Below, in pieces: positions 16,301-29,051 of a stretch of DNA of 64,000 nucleotides. The translations under genes and the position numbers were made by a program. The stretch comes from Argentina anserina (Eukaryota; Streptophyta; Magnoliopsida; Rosales; Rosaceae). Below the pieces are notes generated by a model, which was not told the DNA's origin, searched no databases, and saw nothing but the letters and a program-made list of their open reading frames with translations. The stretch's first letter is position 1. The number at the start of each line of letters is the position of its first letter. The DNA is taken from positions 19,236-83,235 of the forward strand of contig NW_026089489.1 of the NCBI RefSeq assembly GCF_933775445.1, written 5' to 3'.

Positions 16301-19009
16301 ACTCAAACGATAGAAAGATACTCAGTTTGAAAGAAACACACGCCCACACTGGAAACACTCTCAAATTCAATAGAAACTCGCATCAGAAAGGCTTACAGAA
16401 AGATACTCAAACGAGGATTAAAAAGATACTCAAATTGCAATAGTAAACATACTCAAACGATAGAAAGATACTCAGTTTGAAAGAAACACACGCCCACACT
16501 GGAAACACTCTCAAATTCAAGAAAAACTCGCATCGAAAGCCGTTCAGAAAGATACTCAAACGAGGATTGAAAAGATACTCAAATTGCAATAGTAATCATA
16601 CTCAAACGATAGAAAGATACTAAGTTTGAAAGAAACACACGCCCACACTGGAAACACTCTCAAATTCAATAGAAACTCGCATCAGAAAGGCTTACAGAAA
16701 GATACTTAAACGAGAATTGAAAAGATACTCAAAGTGCAATAGTAAACATACTCAAACGATAGAAAGATACTCAGTTTGAAAGAAACACACGCCCACACTG
16801 GAAACACTCTCAAATTCAATAGAAACTCGCATCAGAAAGGCTTACAGAAAGATACTTAAACGAGAATTGAAAACATACTAAAAGTGCAATAGTAAACATA
16901 CTCAAACGATAGAAAGATACTCAGTTTGAAAGAAACACACGCCCACACTGGAAACACTCTCAAATTCAATAGAAACTCGCATCAGAAAGCCTTACAGAAA
17001 GATACTCAAACGAGAATTGAAAAGATACTCAAAGTGCAATAGTAAACATACTCAAACGATAGAAAGATACTCAGTTTGAAAGAAACACACGCCCACACTG
17101 GAAACACTCTCAAATTCAAGAAAAACTCGCATCGAAAGCCGTTCAGAAAGACACTCAAACGAGGATTGAAAAGATACTCAAATTGCAATAGTAATCATAC
17201 TCTAACGATAGAAAGATACTAAGTTTGAAAGAAACACACGCCCACACTGGAAACACTCTCAAATTCAATAGAAACTCGCATCAGAAAGGCTTACAGAAAG
17301 ATACTTAAACGAGAATTGAAAAGATACTCAAAGTGCAATAGTAAACATACTTAAACGATAGAAAGATACTCAGTTTGAAAGAAACACACGCCCACACTGG
17401 AAACACTCTCAAATTCAAGAAAAACTCGCATCGAAAGCCGTTCAGAAAGATACTCAAACGAGAATTGAAAAGATACTCCAATTGCAATAGTAATCATACT
17501 CAAACTTTAGAAAGATACTCAGTTTGAAAGAAACACACGCCCACACTGGAAACACTCTCAAATTCAAGAAAAACTCGCATCGAAAGCCGTTCAGAAAGAC
17601 ACTCAAACGAGGATTGAAAAGATACTCAAATTGCAATAGTAAACATACTCAAACGATAGAAAGATATTCAGTTTGAAAGAAACACACGCCCTCACTGGAA
17701 ACACTCTCAAATTCAAGAAAAACTCGCATCAGAAAGGCTTACAGAATGATACTCCAACGAGGATTGAAAAGATACTGAAAGTGCAATAGTAAACATACTC
17801 AAACGATAGAAAGATACTCAGTTTGAAAGAAACACACGCCCACACTGGAAACACTCTCAAATTCAATAGAGACTCGCATCAGAAAGGCTTACAGAAAGAT
17901 ACACAAACGAGGATTAAAAAGATACTCAAATTGCAATAGTAAACATACTCAAACGATAGAAAGATACTCAGTTTGAAAGAAACACACGCCCACACTGGAA
18001 ACACTCTCAAATTCAAGAAAAACTCGCATCGAAAGCCGTTCAGAAAGATACTCAAACGAGGATTGAAAAGATACTCCAATTGCAATAGTAATCATACTCA
18101 AACGATAGAAAGATACTAAGTTTGAAAGAAACACACGCCCACACTGGAAACACTCTCAAATTCAAGAAAAACTCGCATCGAAAGCCGTTCAGAAAGACAC
18201 TCAAACGAGGATTGAAAAGATACTCAAATTGCAATAGTAATCATACTCTAACGATAGAAAGATACTAAGTTTGAAAGAAACACACGCCCACACTGGAAAC
18301 ACTCTTAAATTCAATAGAAACTCGCATCAGAAAGGCTTACAGAAAGATACTTAAACGAGAATTGAAAACATACTCAAAGTGCAATAGTAAACATACTCAA
18401 ACGATAGAAAGATACTCAGTTTGAAAGAAACACACGCCCACACTGGAAACACTCTCAAATTCAATAGAAACTCGCATCAGAAAGCCTTACAGAAAGATAC
18501 TCAAATGAGAATTGAAAAGATACTCAAAGTGCAATAGTAAACATACTCAAACGTAGAAAGATACTCAGTTTGAAAGAAACACACGCCCACACTGGAAACA
18601 CTCTCAAATTCAAGAAAAACTCGCATCGAAAGCCGTTCAGAAAGATACTCAAATGAGAATTGAAAAGATACTCAAAATGCAATAGTAAACATACTAAAAC
18701 GATAGAAAGATATTCAGTTTGAAAGAAACACACGCCCTCACTGGAAACACTCTCAAATTCAAGAAAAACTCGCATCAGAAAGGCTTACAGAATGATACTC
18801 CAACGAGGATTGAAAAGATACTGAAAGTGCAATAGTAAACATACTCAAACGATAGAAAGATACTCAGTTTGAAAGAAACACACGCCCACACTGGAAACAC
18901 TCTCAAATTCAATAGAAACTCGCATCAGAAAGGCTTACAGAAAGATACTTAAACGAGAATTGAAAAGATACTCAAAGTGCAATAGTAAACATACTCAAAC
19001 GATAATAAG
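10330..19009 (+). repeat. Multimeric satellite unit, 29 monomers (4,340 bp), tandem pair
   Basis: Two adjacent copies of a 29-monomer block lie at about 10330-14669 and 14670-19009. Rare variants repeat at a constant 4,340-bp offset. They include CACACGTGAAACAC near 11407 and 15747, the one-base insertion CCTTACAAGAAAG near 11901 and 16241, the two-base deletion in GCAATAGAAACATAC near 11350 and 15690, and GATAATAAG near 14661 and 19001, which closes each unit. Differences are very few: CGCGCACAC near 12450 versus CGCCCACAC, GAGGATTG near 13120 versus GAGAATTG, and CAAAATTC near 14334 versus CAAAATGC. The near-identity of two 4.3-kb blocks indicates a recent duplication. Edges were judged by eye and are good to within a monomer. 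Confidence 0.85.
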
Positions 19010-21036
19010 ATACTCAGTTTGAAAGAAACACACGCCCACACTGGAAACACTCTCAAATTCAATAGAGACTCGCATCAGAAAGCCTTACAGAAAGATACTG
19101 AAACGAGAATTGAAAAGATACTCAAATTGCAATAGTATACATACTCAAACGATAGAAAGATACTCAGTTTGAAAGAAACACACGCCCACACTGGAAACAC
19201 TCTCAAATTCAATAGAAAGTCGCATCAGAAAGGGTTACAGAAAGATACTCAAACGAGAATTGAAAAGATACTCAAAGTGCAATAGTAAATATACTCAAAC
19301 GATAGAAAGATACTCAGTTTGAAAGAAACACACGCCCACACTGGAAACACTCTCAAATTCAATAGAGACTCGCATCAGAAAGCCTTACAGAAAGATACTC
19401 AAACGAGAATTGAAAAGATACTCAAATTGCAATAGTAAACATACTCAAACGATAGAAAGATACTCAGTTTGAAAGAAACACACGCCCACACTGGAAACAC
19501 TCTCAAATTCAATAGAAACTCGCATCAGAAAGGCTTACAGAAAGATACTCAAACGAGGATTGAAAAGATACTCCAATTGCAATAGTAATCATACTCAAAC
19601 GATAGAAAGATACTAAGTTTGAAAGAAACACACGCCCACACTGGAAACACTCTCAAATTCAAGAAAAACTCGCATCGAAAGCCGTTCAGAAAGACACTCA
19701 AACGAGGATTGAAAAGATACTCAAATTGCAATAGTAATCATACTCTAACGATAGAAAGATACTAAGTTTGAAAGAAACACACGCCCACACTGGAAACACT
19801 CTTAAATTCAATAGAAACTCGCATCAGAAAGGCTTACAGAAAGATACTTAAACGAGAATTGAAAACATACTCAAAGTGCAATAGTAAACATACTCAAACG
19901 ATAGAAAGATACTCAGTTTGAAAGAAACACACGCCCACACTGGAAACACTCTCAAATTCAATAGAAACTCGCATCAGAAAGCCTTACAGAAAGATACTCA
20001 AATGAGAATTGAAAAGATACTCAAAGTGCAATAGTAAACATACTCAAACGTAGAAAGATACTCAGTTTGAAAGAAACACACGCCCACACTGGAAACACTC
20101 TCAAATTCAAGAAAAACTCGCATCGAAAGCCGTTCAGAAAGATACTCAAATGAGAATTGAAAAGATACTCAAAATGCAATAGTAAACATACTAAAACGAT
20201 AGAAAGATATTCAGTTTGAAAGAAACACACGCCCTCACTGGAAACACTCTCAAATTCAAGAAAAACTCGCATCAGAAAGGCTTACAGAATGATACTCCAA
20301 CGAGGATTGAAAAGATACTGAAAGTGCAATAGTAAACATACTCAAACGATAGAAAGATACTCAGTTTGAAAGAAACACACGCCCACACTGGAAACACTCT
20401 CAAATTCAATAGAAACTCGCATCAGAAAGGCTTACAGAAAGATACTTAAACGAGAATTGAAAAGATACTCAAAGTGCAATAGTAAACATACTCAAACGAT
20501 AATAAGATACTCAGTTTGAAAGAAACACACGCCCACACTGGAAACACTCTCAAATTCAATAGAGACTCGCATCAGAAAGCCTTACAGAAAGATACTGAAA
20601 CGAGAATTGAAAAGATACTCAAATTGCAATAGTATACATACTCAAACGATAGAAAGATACTCAGTTTGAAAGAAACACACGCCCACACTGGAAACACTCT
20701 CAAATTCAATAGAAAGTCGCATCAGAAAGGCTTACAGAAAGATACTCAAACGAGAATTGAAAAGATACTCAAAGTGCAATAGTAAATATACTCAAACGAT
20801 AGAAAGATACTCAGTTTGAAAGAAACACACGCCCACACTGGAAACACTCTCAAATTCAATAGAGACTCGCATCAGAAAGCCTTACAGAAAGATACTCAAA
20901 CGAGAATTGAAAAGATACTCAAATTGCAATAGTAAACATACTCAAACGATAGAAAGATACTCAGTTTGAAAGAAACACACGCCCACACTGGAAACACTCT
21001 CAAATTCAATAGAAACTCGCATCAGAAAGGCTTACA
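18043..21036 (+). repeat. Ten-monomer (1,497-bp) tandem duplication
   Basis: Monomers at about 18043-19539 are repeated in the same order at 19540-21036. Markers shared at the 1,497-bp offset are the one-base-shortened CAAACGTAGAAAG near 18549 and 20046, GATAATAAG near 19001 and 20498, and the AGTATACATAC variant near 19136 and 20633. The first copy overlaps the end of the 4,340-bp unit. This step therefore happened after, or independently of, that larger duplication. The block carrying GATAATAAG reappears further right near 21549, 22896 and 23496 at shorter spacings. Confidence 0.75.
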
Positions 21037-24000
21037 GAAAGATACTGAAACGAGAATTAAAAAGATACTCAAATTGCAATAGTAAACATACTCAAACGAT
21101 AGAAAGATACTCAGTTTGAAAGAAACACACGCCCACACTGGAAACACTCTCAAATTCAATAGAAAGTCGCATCAGAAAGGCTTACAGAAAGATACTCAAA
21201 CGAGAATTGAAAAGATACTCAAAGTGCAATAGTAAATATACTCAAACGATAGAAAGATACTCAGTTTGAAAGAAACACACGCCCACACTGGAAACACTCT
21301 CAAATTCAATAGAGACTCGCATCAGAAAGCCTTACAGAAAGATACTCAAACGAGAATTGAAAAGATACTCAAATTGCAATAGTAAACATACTCAAACGAT
21401 AGAAAGATACTCAGTTTGAAAGAAACACACGCCCACACTGGAAACACTCTCAAATTCAATAGAAACTCGCATCAGAAAGGCTTACAGAAAGATACTTAAA
21501 CGAGAATTGAAAAGATACTCAAAGTGCAATAGTAAACATACTCAAACGATAATAAGATACTCAGTTTGAAAGAAACACACGCCCACACTGGAAACACTCT
21601 CAAATTCAATAGAGACTCGCATCAGAAAGCCTTACAGAAAGATACTGAAACGAGAATTGAAAAGATACTCAAATTGCAATAGTAAACATACTCAAATGAT
21701 AGAAAGATACTCAGTTTGAAAGAAACACACGCCCACACTGGAAACACTCTCAAATTCAATAGAAAGTCGCATCAGAAAGGCTTACAGAAAGATACTCAAA
21801 CGAGAATTGAAAAGATACTCAAAGTGCAATAGTAAATATACTCAAACGATAGAAAGATACTCAGTTTGAAAGAAACACACGCCCACACTGGAAACACTCT
21901 CAAATTCAATAGAGACTCGCATCAGAAAGCCTTACAGAAAGATACTCAAACGAGAATTGAAAAGATACTCAAATTGCAATAGTAAACATACTCAAACGAT
22001 AGAAAGATACTCAGTTTGAAAGAAACACACGCCCACACTGGAAACACTCTCAAATTCAATAGAAACTCGCATCAGAAAGGCTTACAGAAAGATACTCAAA
22101 TGAGGATTAAAAAGATACTCAAATTGCAATAGTAAACATACTCAAACGATAGAAAGATACTCAGTTTGAAAGAAACACACGCCGACACTGGAAACACTCT
22201 CAAATTCAAGAAAAACTCGCATCGAAAGCCGTTCAGAAAGATACTCAAACGAGGATTGAAAAGATACTCAAATTGCAATAGTAAATATACTCTAACGATA
22301 GAAAGATACTACGTTTGAAAGAAACACACGCCCACACTGGAAACACTCTCAAATTCAATAGAGACTCGCATCAGAAAGCCTTACAGAAAGATACTCAAAC
22401 GAGAATTGAAAAGATACTCAAATTGCAATAGTAAACATACTCAAACGATAGAAAGATACTCAGTTTGAAAGAAACACACGCCCACACTGGAAACACTCTC
22501 AAATTCAAGAAAAACTCGCATCGAAAGCCGTTCAGAAAGATACTCAAATGAGAATTGAAAAGATACTCAAAATGCAATAGTAAACATACTCAAACGATAG
22601 AAAGATATTCAGTTTGAAAGAAACACACGCCCTCACTGGAAACACTCTCAAATTCAAGAAAAACTCGCATCAGAAAGGCTTACAGAATGATACTCCAACG
22701 AGGATTGAAAAGATACTGAAAGTGCAATAGTAAACATACTCAAACGATAGAAAGATACTCAGTTTGAAAGAAACACACGCCCACACTGGAAACACTCTCA
22801 AATTCAATAGACACTCGCATCAGAAAGGCTTACAGAAAGATACTTAAACGAGAATTGAAAAGATACTCAAAGTGCAATAGTAAATATACTCAAACGATAA
22901 TAAGATACTCAGTTTGAAAGAAACACACGCCCACACTGGAAACACTCTCAAATTCAATAGAGACTCGCATCAGAAAGCCTTACAGAAAGATACTGAAACG
23001 AGAATTGAAAAGATACTCAAATTGCAATAGTAAACATACTCAAACGATAGAAAGATACTCAGTTTGAAAGAAACACACGCCCACACTGGAAACACTCTCA
23101 AATTCAATAGAAAGTCGCATCAGAAAGGCTTACAGAAAGATACTCAAACGAGAATTGAAAAGATACTCAAAGTGCAATAGTAAATATACTCAAACGATAG
23201 AAAGATACTCAGTTTGAAAGAAACACACGCCCACACTGGAAACACTCTCAAATTCAATAGAGACTCGCATCAGAAAGCCTTACAGAAAGATACTCAAACG
23301 AGAATTGAAAAGATACTCAAATTGCAATAGTAAACATACTCAAACGATAGAAAGATACTCAGTTTGAAAGAAACACACGCCCACACTGGAAACACTCTCA
23401 AATTCAATAGAAACTCGCATCAGAAAGGCTTACAGAAAGATACTTAAACGAGAATTGAAAAGATACTCAAAGTGCAATAGTAAACATACTCAAACGATAA
23501 TAAGATACTCAGTTTGAAAGAAACACACGCCCACACTGGAAACACTCTCAAATTCAATAGAGACTCGCATCAGAAAGCCTTACAGAAAGATACTCAAACG
23601 AGAATTGAAAAGATACTCAAATTGCAATAGTAAACATACTCAAACGATAGAAAGATACTCAGTTTGAAAGAAACACACGCCCACACTGGAAACACTCTCA
23701 AATTCAATAGAAACTCGCATCAGAAAGGCTTACAGAAAGATACTCAAATGAGGATTAAAAAGATACTCAAATTGCAATAGTAAACATACTCAAACGATAG
23801 AAAGATACTCAGTTTGAAAGAAACACACGCCGACACTGGAAACACTCTCAAATTCAAGAAAAACTCGCATCAGAAAGGCTTACAGAATGATACTCCAACG
23901 AGGATTGAAAAGATACTGAAAGTGCAATAGTAAACATACTCAAACGATAGAAAGATACTCAGTTTGAAAGAAACACACGCCCACACTGGAAACACTCTCA

Positions 24001-27000
24001 AATTCAATAGAGACTCGCATCAGAAAGGCTTACAGAAAGATACTCAAACGAGAATTGAAAAGATACTCAAAATGCAATAGTAAACATACTCAAACGATAG
24101 AAAGATATTCAGTTTGAAAGAAACACACGCCCTCACTGGAAACACTCTCAAATTCAAGAAAAACTCGCATCGAAAGCCGTTCAGAAAGATACTCAAACGA
24201 GGATTGAAAAGATACTCAAATTGCAATAGTAAATATACTCTAACGATAGAAAGATACTACGTTTGAAAGAAACACACGCCCACACTGGAAACACTCTCAA
24301 ATTCAATAGAGACTCGCATCAGAAAGCCTTACAGAAAGATACTCAAACGAGAATTGAAAAGATACTCAAATTGCAATAGTAAACATACTCAAACGATAGA
24401 AAGATACTCAGTTTGAAAGAAACACACGCCCACACTGGAAACACTCTCAAATTCAATAGAAACTCGCATCAGAAAGCCTTACAGAAAGATACTCAAATGA
24501 GAATTGAAAAGATACTCAAAGTGCAATAGTAAACATACTCAAACGATAGAAAGATACTCAGTTTGAAAGAAACACACGCCCACACTAGAAACACTCTCAA
24601 ATTCAAGAAAAACTCGCATCGAAAGCCGTTCAGAAAGATACTCAAACGAGGATTGAAAAGATACTCAAATTGCAATAGTAATCATACTCAAACGATAGAA
24701 AGATACTAAGTTTAAAAGAAACACACGCCCACACTGGAAACACTCTCAAATTCAATAGAAACTCGCATCAGAAAGGCTTACAGAAAGATACTCAAACAAG
24801 AATTGAAAAGTTACTCAAAGTGCAATAGTAAACATACTGAAACGATAGAAAGATACTCAGTTTGAAAGAAACACACGCCGACACTGGAAACACTCTCAAA
24901 TTCAATAGAAACTCGCATCAGAAAGGCTTACAGAAAGATACTCAAACGAGAATTGAAAAGATACTCAAAGTGCAATAGTAAATATACTCAAACGATAGAA
25001 AGATACTCAGTTTGAAAGAAACGCACGCCCACACTGGAAACAGTCTCAAATTCAATAGAGACTCGCATCAGAAAGCCTTACAGAAAGATACTCAAACGAG
25101 AATTGAAAAGATACTCAAATTGCAATAGTAAACATACTCAAACGATAGAAAGATACTCAGTTTGAAAGAAACACACGCCCACACTGGAAATACTCTCAAA
25201 TTCAATAGAATCTCGCATCAGAAAGGCTTACAGAAAGATACTCAAACGAGGATTAAAAAGATACTCAAATTGCAATAGTAAACATACTCAAACGATAGAA
25301 AGATACTCAGTTTGAAAGAAACACACGCCGACACTGGAAACACTCTCAAATTCAAGAAAAACTCGCATCGAAAGCCGTTCAGAAAGATACTCAAACGAGG
25401 ATTGAAAAGATACTCAAATTGCAATAGTAAATATACTCTAACGATAGAAAGATACTAAGTTTGAAAGAAACACACGCCCACACTGGAAACACTCTCAAAT
25501 TCAATAGAGACTCGCATCAGAAAGCCTTACAGAAAGATACTCAAACGAGAATTGAAAAGATACTCAAATTGCAATAGTAAACATACTCAAACGATAGAAA
25601 GATACTCAGTTTGAAAGAAACACACGCCCACACTGGAAACACTCTCAAATTCAATAGAAACTCGCATCAGAAAGCCTTACAGAAAGATACTCAAATGAGA
25701 ATTGAAAAGATACTCAAAGTGCAATAGTAAACATACTCAAACGTAGAAAGATACTCAGTTTGAAAGAAACACACGCCCACACTGGAAACACTCTCAAATT
25801 CAAGAAAAACTCGCATCGAAAGCCGTTCAGAAAGATACTCAAATGAGAATTGAAAAGATACTCAAAATGCAATAGTAAACATACTCAAACGATAGAAAGA
25901 TATTCAGTTTGAAAGAAACACACGCCCTCACTGGAAACACTCTCAAATTCAAGAAAAACTCGCATCAGAAAGGCTTACAGAATGATACTCCAACGAGGAT
26001 TGAAAAGATACTGAAAGTGCAATAGTAAACATACTCAAACGATAGAAAGATACTCAGTTTGAAAGAAACACACGCCCACACTGGAAACACTCTCAAATTC
26101 AATAGAAACTCGCATCAGAAAGGCTTACAGAAAGATACTTAAACGAGAATTGAAAAGATACTCAAAGTGCAATAGTAAACATACTCAAACGATAGAAAGA
26201 TACTCCGTTTGAAAGAAACACACGCCCACACTGGAAACACTCTCAAATTCAATAGAGACTCGCATCAGAAAGCCTTACAGAAAGATACTCAAACGAGAAT
26301 TGAAAAGATACTCAAATTGCAATAGTAAACATACTCAAACGATAGAAAGATACTCAGTTTGAAAGAAACACACGCCCACACTGGAAACACTCTCAAATTC
26401 AATAGAAAGTCGCATCAGAAAGGCTTACAGAAAGATACTCAAACGAGAATTGAAAAGATACTCAAAGTGCAATAGTAAACATACTCAAACGATAGAAAGA
26501 TACTCAGTTTGAAAGAAACACACGCCCTCACTGGAAACACTCTCAAATTCAAGAAAAACTCGCATCAGAAAGGCTTACAGAATGATACTCCAACGAGGAT
26601 TGAAAAGATACTGAAAGTGCAATAGTAAACATACTCAAACGATAGAAAGATACTCAGTTTGAAAGAAACACGCCCACACTGGAAACACTCTCAAATTCAA
26701 TAGAAACTCGCATCAGAAAGGCTTACAGAAAGATACTTGAACGAGAATTGAAAAGATACTCAAAGTGCAATAATAAACATACTCAAACGATAGAAAGATA
26801 CTCAGTTTGAAAGAAACACACGCCCACACTAGAAACACTCTCAAATTCAATAGAAACTCGCATCAGAAAGCCTTACAGAAAGATACCCAAACGAGAATTG
26901 AAAAGATACTCAAAGTGCAATAGGAAACATACTCAAACGATAGAAAGATACTCAGTTTGAAAGAAACACACGCCGACACTGGAAACACTCTCAAATTCAA

Positions 27001-27286
27001 TAGAAACTCGCATCAGAAAGGCTTACAGAAAGATACTTAAACGAGAATTGAAAAGATACTCAAAGTGCAATAGGAAACATACTCAAACGATAGAAAGATA
27101 CTCAGTTTGAAAGAAACACACGCCCACACTGGAAACACTCTCAAATTCAATAGAAACTCGCATCAGAAAGGCTTACAGGAAGATACTTAAACGAGAATTG
27201 AAAAGATACTCAAATTGCAATAGTAAACATACTCAAACGATAGAAAGATACTCAGTTTGAAAGAAACACACGCCGACACTGGAAAC
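19000..27286 (+). repeat. Satellite segment rich in the GATAATAAG / AATAGAGACTC variant family
   Basis: From about 19 kb to the retrotransposon the array is dominated by a small set of monomers: one ending in GATAATAAG, one with AATAGAGACTCGCATC plus GCCTTACAG, and one with AGTAAATATACTC. They recur in near-fixed order every six to ten monomers. Monomers with CGCCGACAC or TACGTTTG and hybrid forms become commoner towards 22-27 kb, and the last few kilobases (26.6-27.3 kb) are mostly the 150-bp form. A two-base deletion occurs in GAAACACGCCC near 26667. No unique sequence was found in this stretch. Confidence 0.6.
27282..27286. other. Target-site duplication, left copy (GAAAC)
   Basis: The five bases before the 5' LTR are GAAAC and match the five bases after the 3' LTR. 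They come from the CACTGGAAACACTC part of the satellite monomer. A 5-bp duplication is the usual size for Ty3/gypsy integrase. Confidence 0.95.
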
Positions 27287-27604
27287 TGATAGGAGCACTT
27301 TGTGCGACGTTCTTAACATGTTTTTACCTCCATTCGTACTTTACTTAGCCCTTATTATTGTAGTATAGAGTCATTGAGTCGAGTTAGGAGTCTTTAGTGA
27401 CGTTCGTTCCCTTTTAGTGCTAAAACGGGTGTAAAATGCAGAAATTGTCGAGAGTGCTATAGAGTAGTATTCCTTGTCGAACTAGGAAACCTAGTTTGGT
27501 TAGGATTTTTATTATTCGATATTTCTGTAACATATGTGATTTATATTTATTATTTCCTTTCCTTATTTTCAGAATTAAATGTGAGATAATGACTTGGAAA
27601 TTAT

Positions 27605-27892
27605 GGAAAGAAAGAGGAGAAGAAGGAAACAAAAGGAGAAAAAGGAAAGAAGTAATTTAGTTTCTGAATAAGATGAAAAGGAATAAGTATGCAGCCTCAA
27701 AGGAGGGAAGGTTCATCCAGCCATTAAATGGAAAGAATAAGAAAAGAAGGAAACAAAAGAAGAAAAAAGAAGGAGAGAACAAAGAGATAATTCTGAAGAA
27801 TGCATGTGGTCTAGAAGAAGGGAGAATGCATGTGACCAACAAAGATGATCATCATTCAATCGAGAAGGAAAGAAAAGAAAAAAAAAAGGAAA
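27605..27892 (+). promoter_or_regulatory. Purine-rich U3 tracts with a repeated 15-bp motif
   Basis: Three nearly pure A/G runs lie at 27605-27652, 27730-27779 and 27862-27892, upstream of the TATA box. The first two share the exact 15-mer AGAAGGAAACAAAAG (27621-27635 and 27745-27759), 124 bp apart, which could be a duplicated enhancer-type element. The same arrangement is present in the 3' LTR at +4,921. The role is inferred from position in U3 only. The tracts could equally be simple low-complexity sequence. Confidence 0.5.
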
Positions 27893-27945
27893 TACATGGA
27901 TCATCCCATTCAAAACCCTAGCAGCCCCTCCTCTCCTCCTTCCTC

Positions 27946-27952
27946 TATAAAA
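27946..27952 (+). promoter_or_regulatory. Putative TATA box of 5' LTR promoter
   Basis: TATAAAA occurs in the context CTCTATAAAAGGCATGG, preceded by a C/T-rich stretch, a good match to plant core promoters. Transcription would be expected to start about 25-35 bp downstream (about 27975-27985), making U3 about 690 bp and R plus U5 about 1,050 bp. Confidence 0.75.
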
Positions 27953-29033
27953 GGCATGGCCTCCCTCACAATTCACGATCTCCATTCTCTGACAAACAAA
28001 GTCGAATTGCTGCCCAAGAACATCCAGAAAATTCAAGCCAAAAACCTTCATCCATCATCACCAAGCCGTGCTCATCTTCCTCCTCCACCAATTCGAATTC
28101 ATCCTTGCTTCATCCTAGAAGGTTTCTAATGTGTGATTCATCCATGGCTTGTAATCTTTCTTTTTATTTTCTGCAAATTTCGAATTTATTGTATGAATCA
28201 TTGGATGTTATTTTCGGTTTCATATATGAGGAACATAATTTCAGACTTCTTTGGTTTTATGTTTTGATTGCATGAACTCATGAAATATGTGTGTATGCCG
28301 TGTGTAGCATCTATGGGCAGTAGGTTTTCTATTTCTATTTAGGTTTTATTTCAATTTATTCCTTGAACTTGTGCATCTAAATCAATGCTCGAGGAAGCCA
28401 AGGCCATGGTTCTCCTAAGGTTGCGATTTCATTCACCAAAGTGTTCATTGATTGAATATGCGCTTCGTGTTTCAATTATGGATACTTATATAGGGCTGTG
28501 ATAGTTCTAGGAATTTGCATGTTTAATCAAGATGAGTGACGCCATGCTTGTGTAACATGTCTTCAATTCGACTTAATGTGCTTATGTGCTAATTTGTTGT
28601 TTAACTAGACGCTTCGTTATGTTGAACTCTCTTTAGCATATGTTTAGGATTGAACGCTTCGTTGATTCTAAATAATTAAGAAGTCTTAACGATTAGATGA
28701 ACCGCTTCGGACTCTAATTAGAATTGGAATTAAAATGGACTTAAGAAGAATCGAAAATACTTGCTGCCTATATGTTATTCTATACATGTCATACATGTTT
28801 CTTGAGTAGAATTCGTGTTTTGGTTATGTGATGAGTGGTTGATCAATTGTATATAAGTAATTTAGGATTTATTTTAAGTAGTAGTTTTAGAATCCAACTC
28901 AAATCCCCCAATAACATGATAAGTTTTGAGGCCCTTTTGATTCCCCGGACTGAACGATCCCTGCTTATTCTATACTAACGATGATGTTTTTCAGGGTATT
29001 TTATAGACGTTCTAAACGAACGCTCTATCATTT

Positions 29034-29051
29034 TGGCGCCGTTGCCGGGGA
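29034..29051 (+). other. Primer-binding site, tRNA-Asp type
   Basis: TGGCGCCGTTGCCGGGGA lies three bases after the 5' LTR. It is the exact complement of the last 18 bases (including CCA) of plant tRNA-Asp, known to end CCCCGGCAACGGCGCCA. Minus-strand DNA synthesis would be primed here. Athila-group elements are known for an Asp-tRNA primer, which supports that affiliation. Confidence 0.92.

Larger units (their letters stand above)
1..27286 (+). repeat. Satellite array, left block (149/150-bp monomer)
   Basis: This block is an uninterrupted head-to-tail tandem array of about 182 monomers, all in one orientation. Each monomer carries the same landmarks in order: GTTTGAAAGAAACACACGCC, CACTGGAAACACTCTCAAAT, a variable block of about 40 bp, then four ATACTCA-type motifs (the third usually CATACTCAAACGATAG). 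The variable block has two main forms. The 150-bp form contains AATAGAAACTCGCATCAGAA followed by GGCTTACAG or GCCTTACAG. The 149-bp form contains AAGAAAAACTCGCATCGAAA followed by GCCGTTCAG. Hybrids of the two occur. The short minus-strand open frames of about 60 codons recur every monomer and are side-effects of the repeat. No gene, tRNA or other unique sequence was seen. The monomer was not recognised as a named satellite family. Centromeric identity is an inference from array length and multimeric organisation. Confidence 0.97.
27287..29030 (+). repeat. 5' LTR (1,744 bp)
   Basis: The LTR starts TGATAGGAGCACTTTGTGCG and ends CGCTCTATCA. The termini form a 6-bp inverted repeat (TGATAG/CTATCA), and a TG...CA end is standard for LTR elements. 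U3 runs to about 27975 and is purine-rich between 27605 and 27892. A TATA box lies at 27946-27952, and the remainder would be R and U5. Four CGCTTCG motifs lie at 28461, 28610, 28655 and 28703. Short open frames on both strands (up to 112 codons) are low-complexity Lys/Glu- or Phe/Ser-rich readings of the purine tracts and are not considered genes. Confidence 0.96.

Noticed and set aside
27673..28129. Open frames on both strands of the LTR (up to 112 codons), repeated in the 3' LTR
   Set aside because: They lie over purine tracts and the promoter, are low complexity, overlap each other on opposite strands, and show no domain.
29034..29051. A tRNA-Asp gene fragment
   Set aside because: Only the 18-base complement of the tRNA 3' end is present, three bases after the LTR. 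That is exactly where a primer-binding site belongs.
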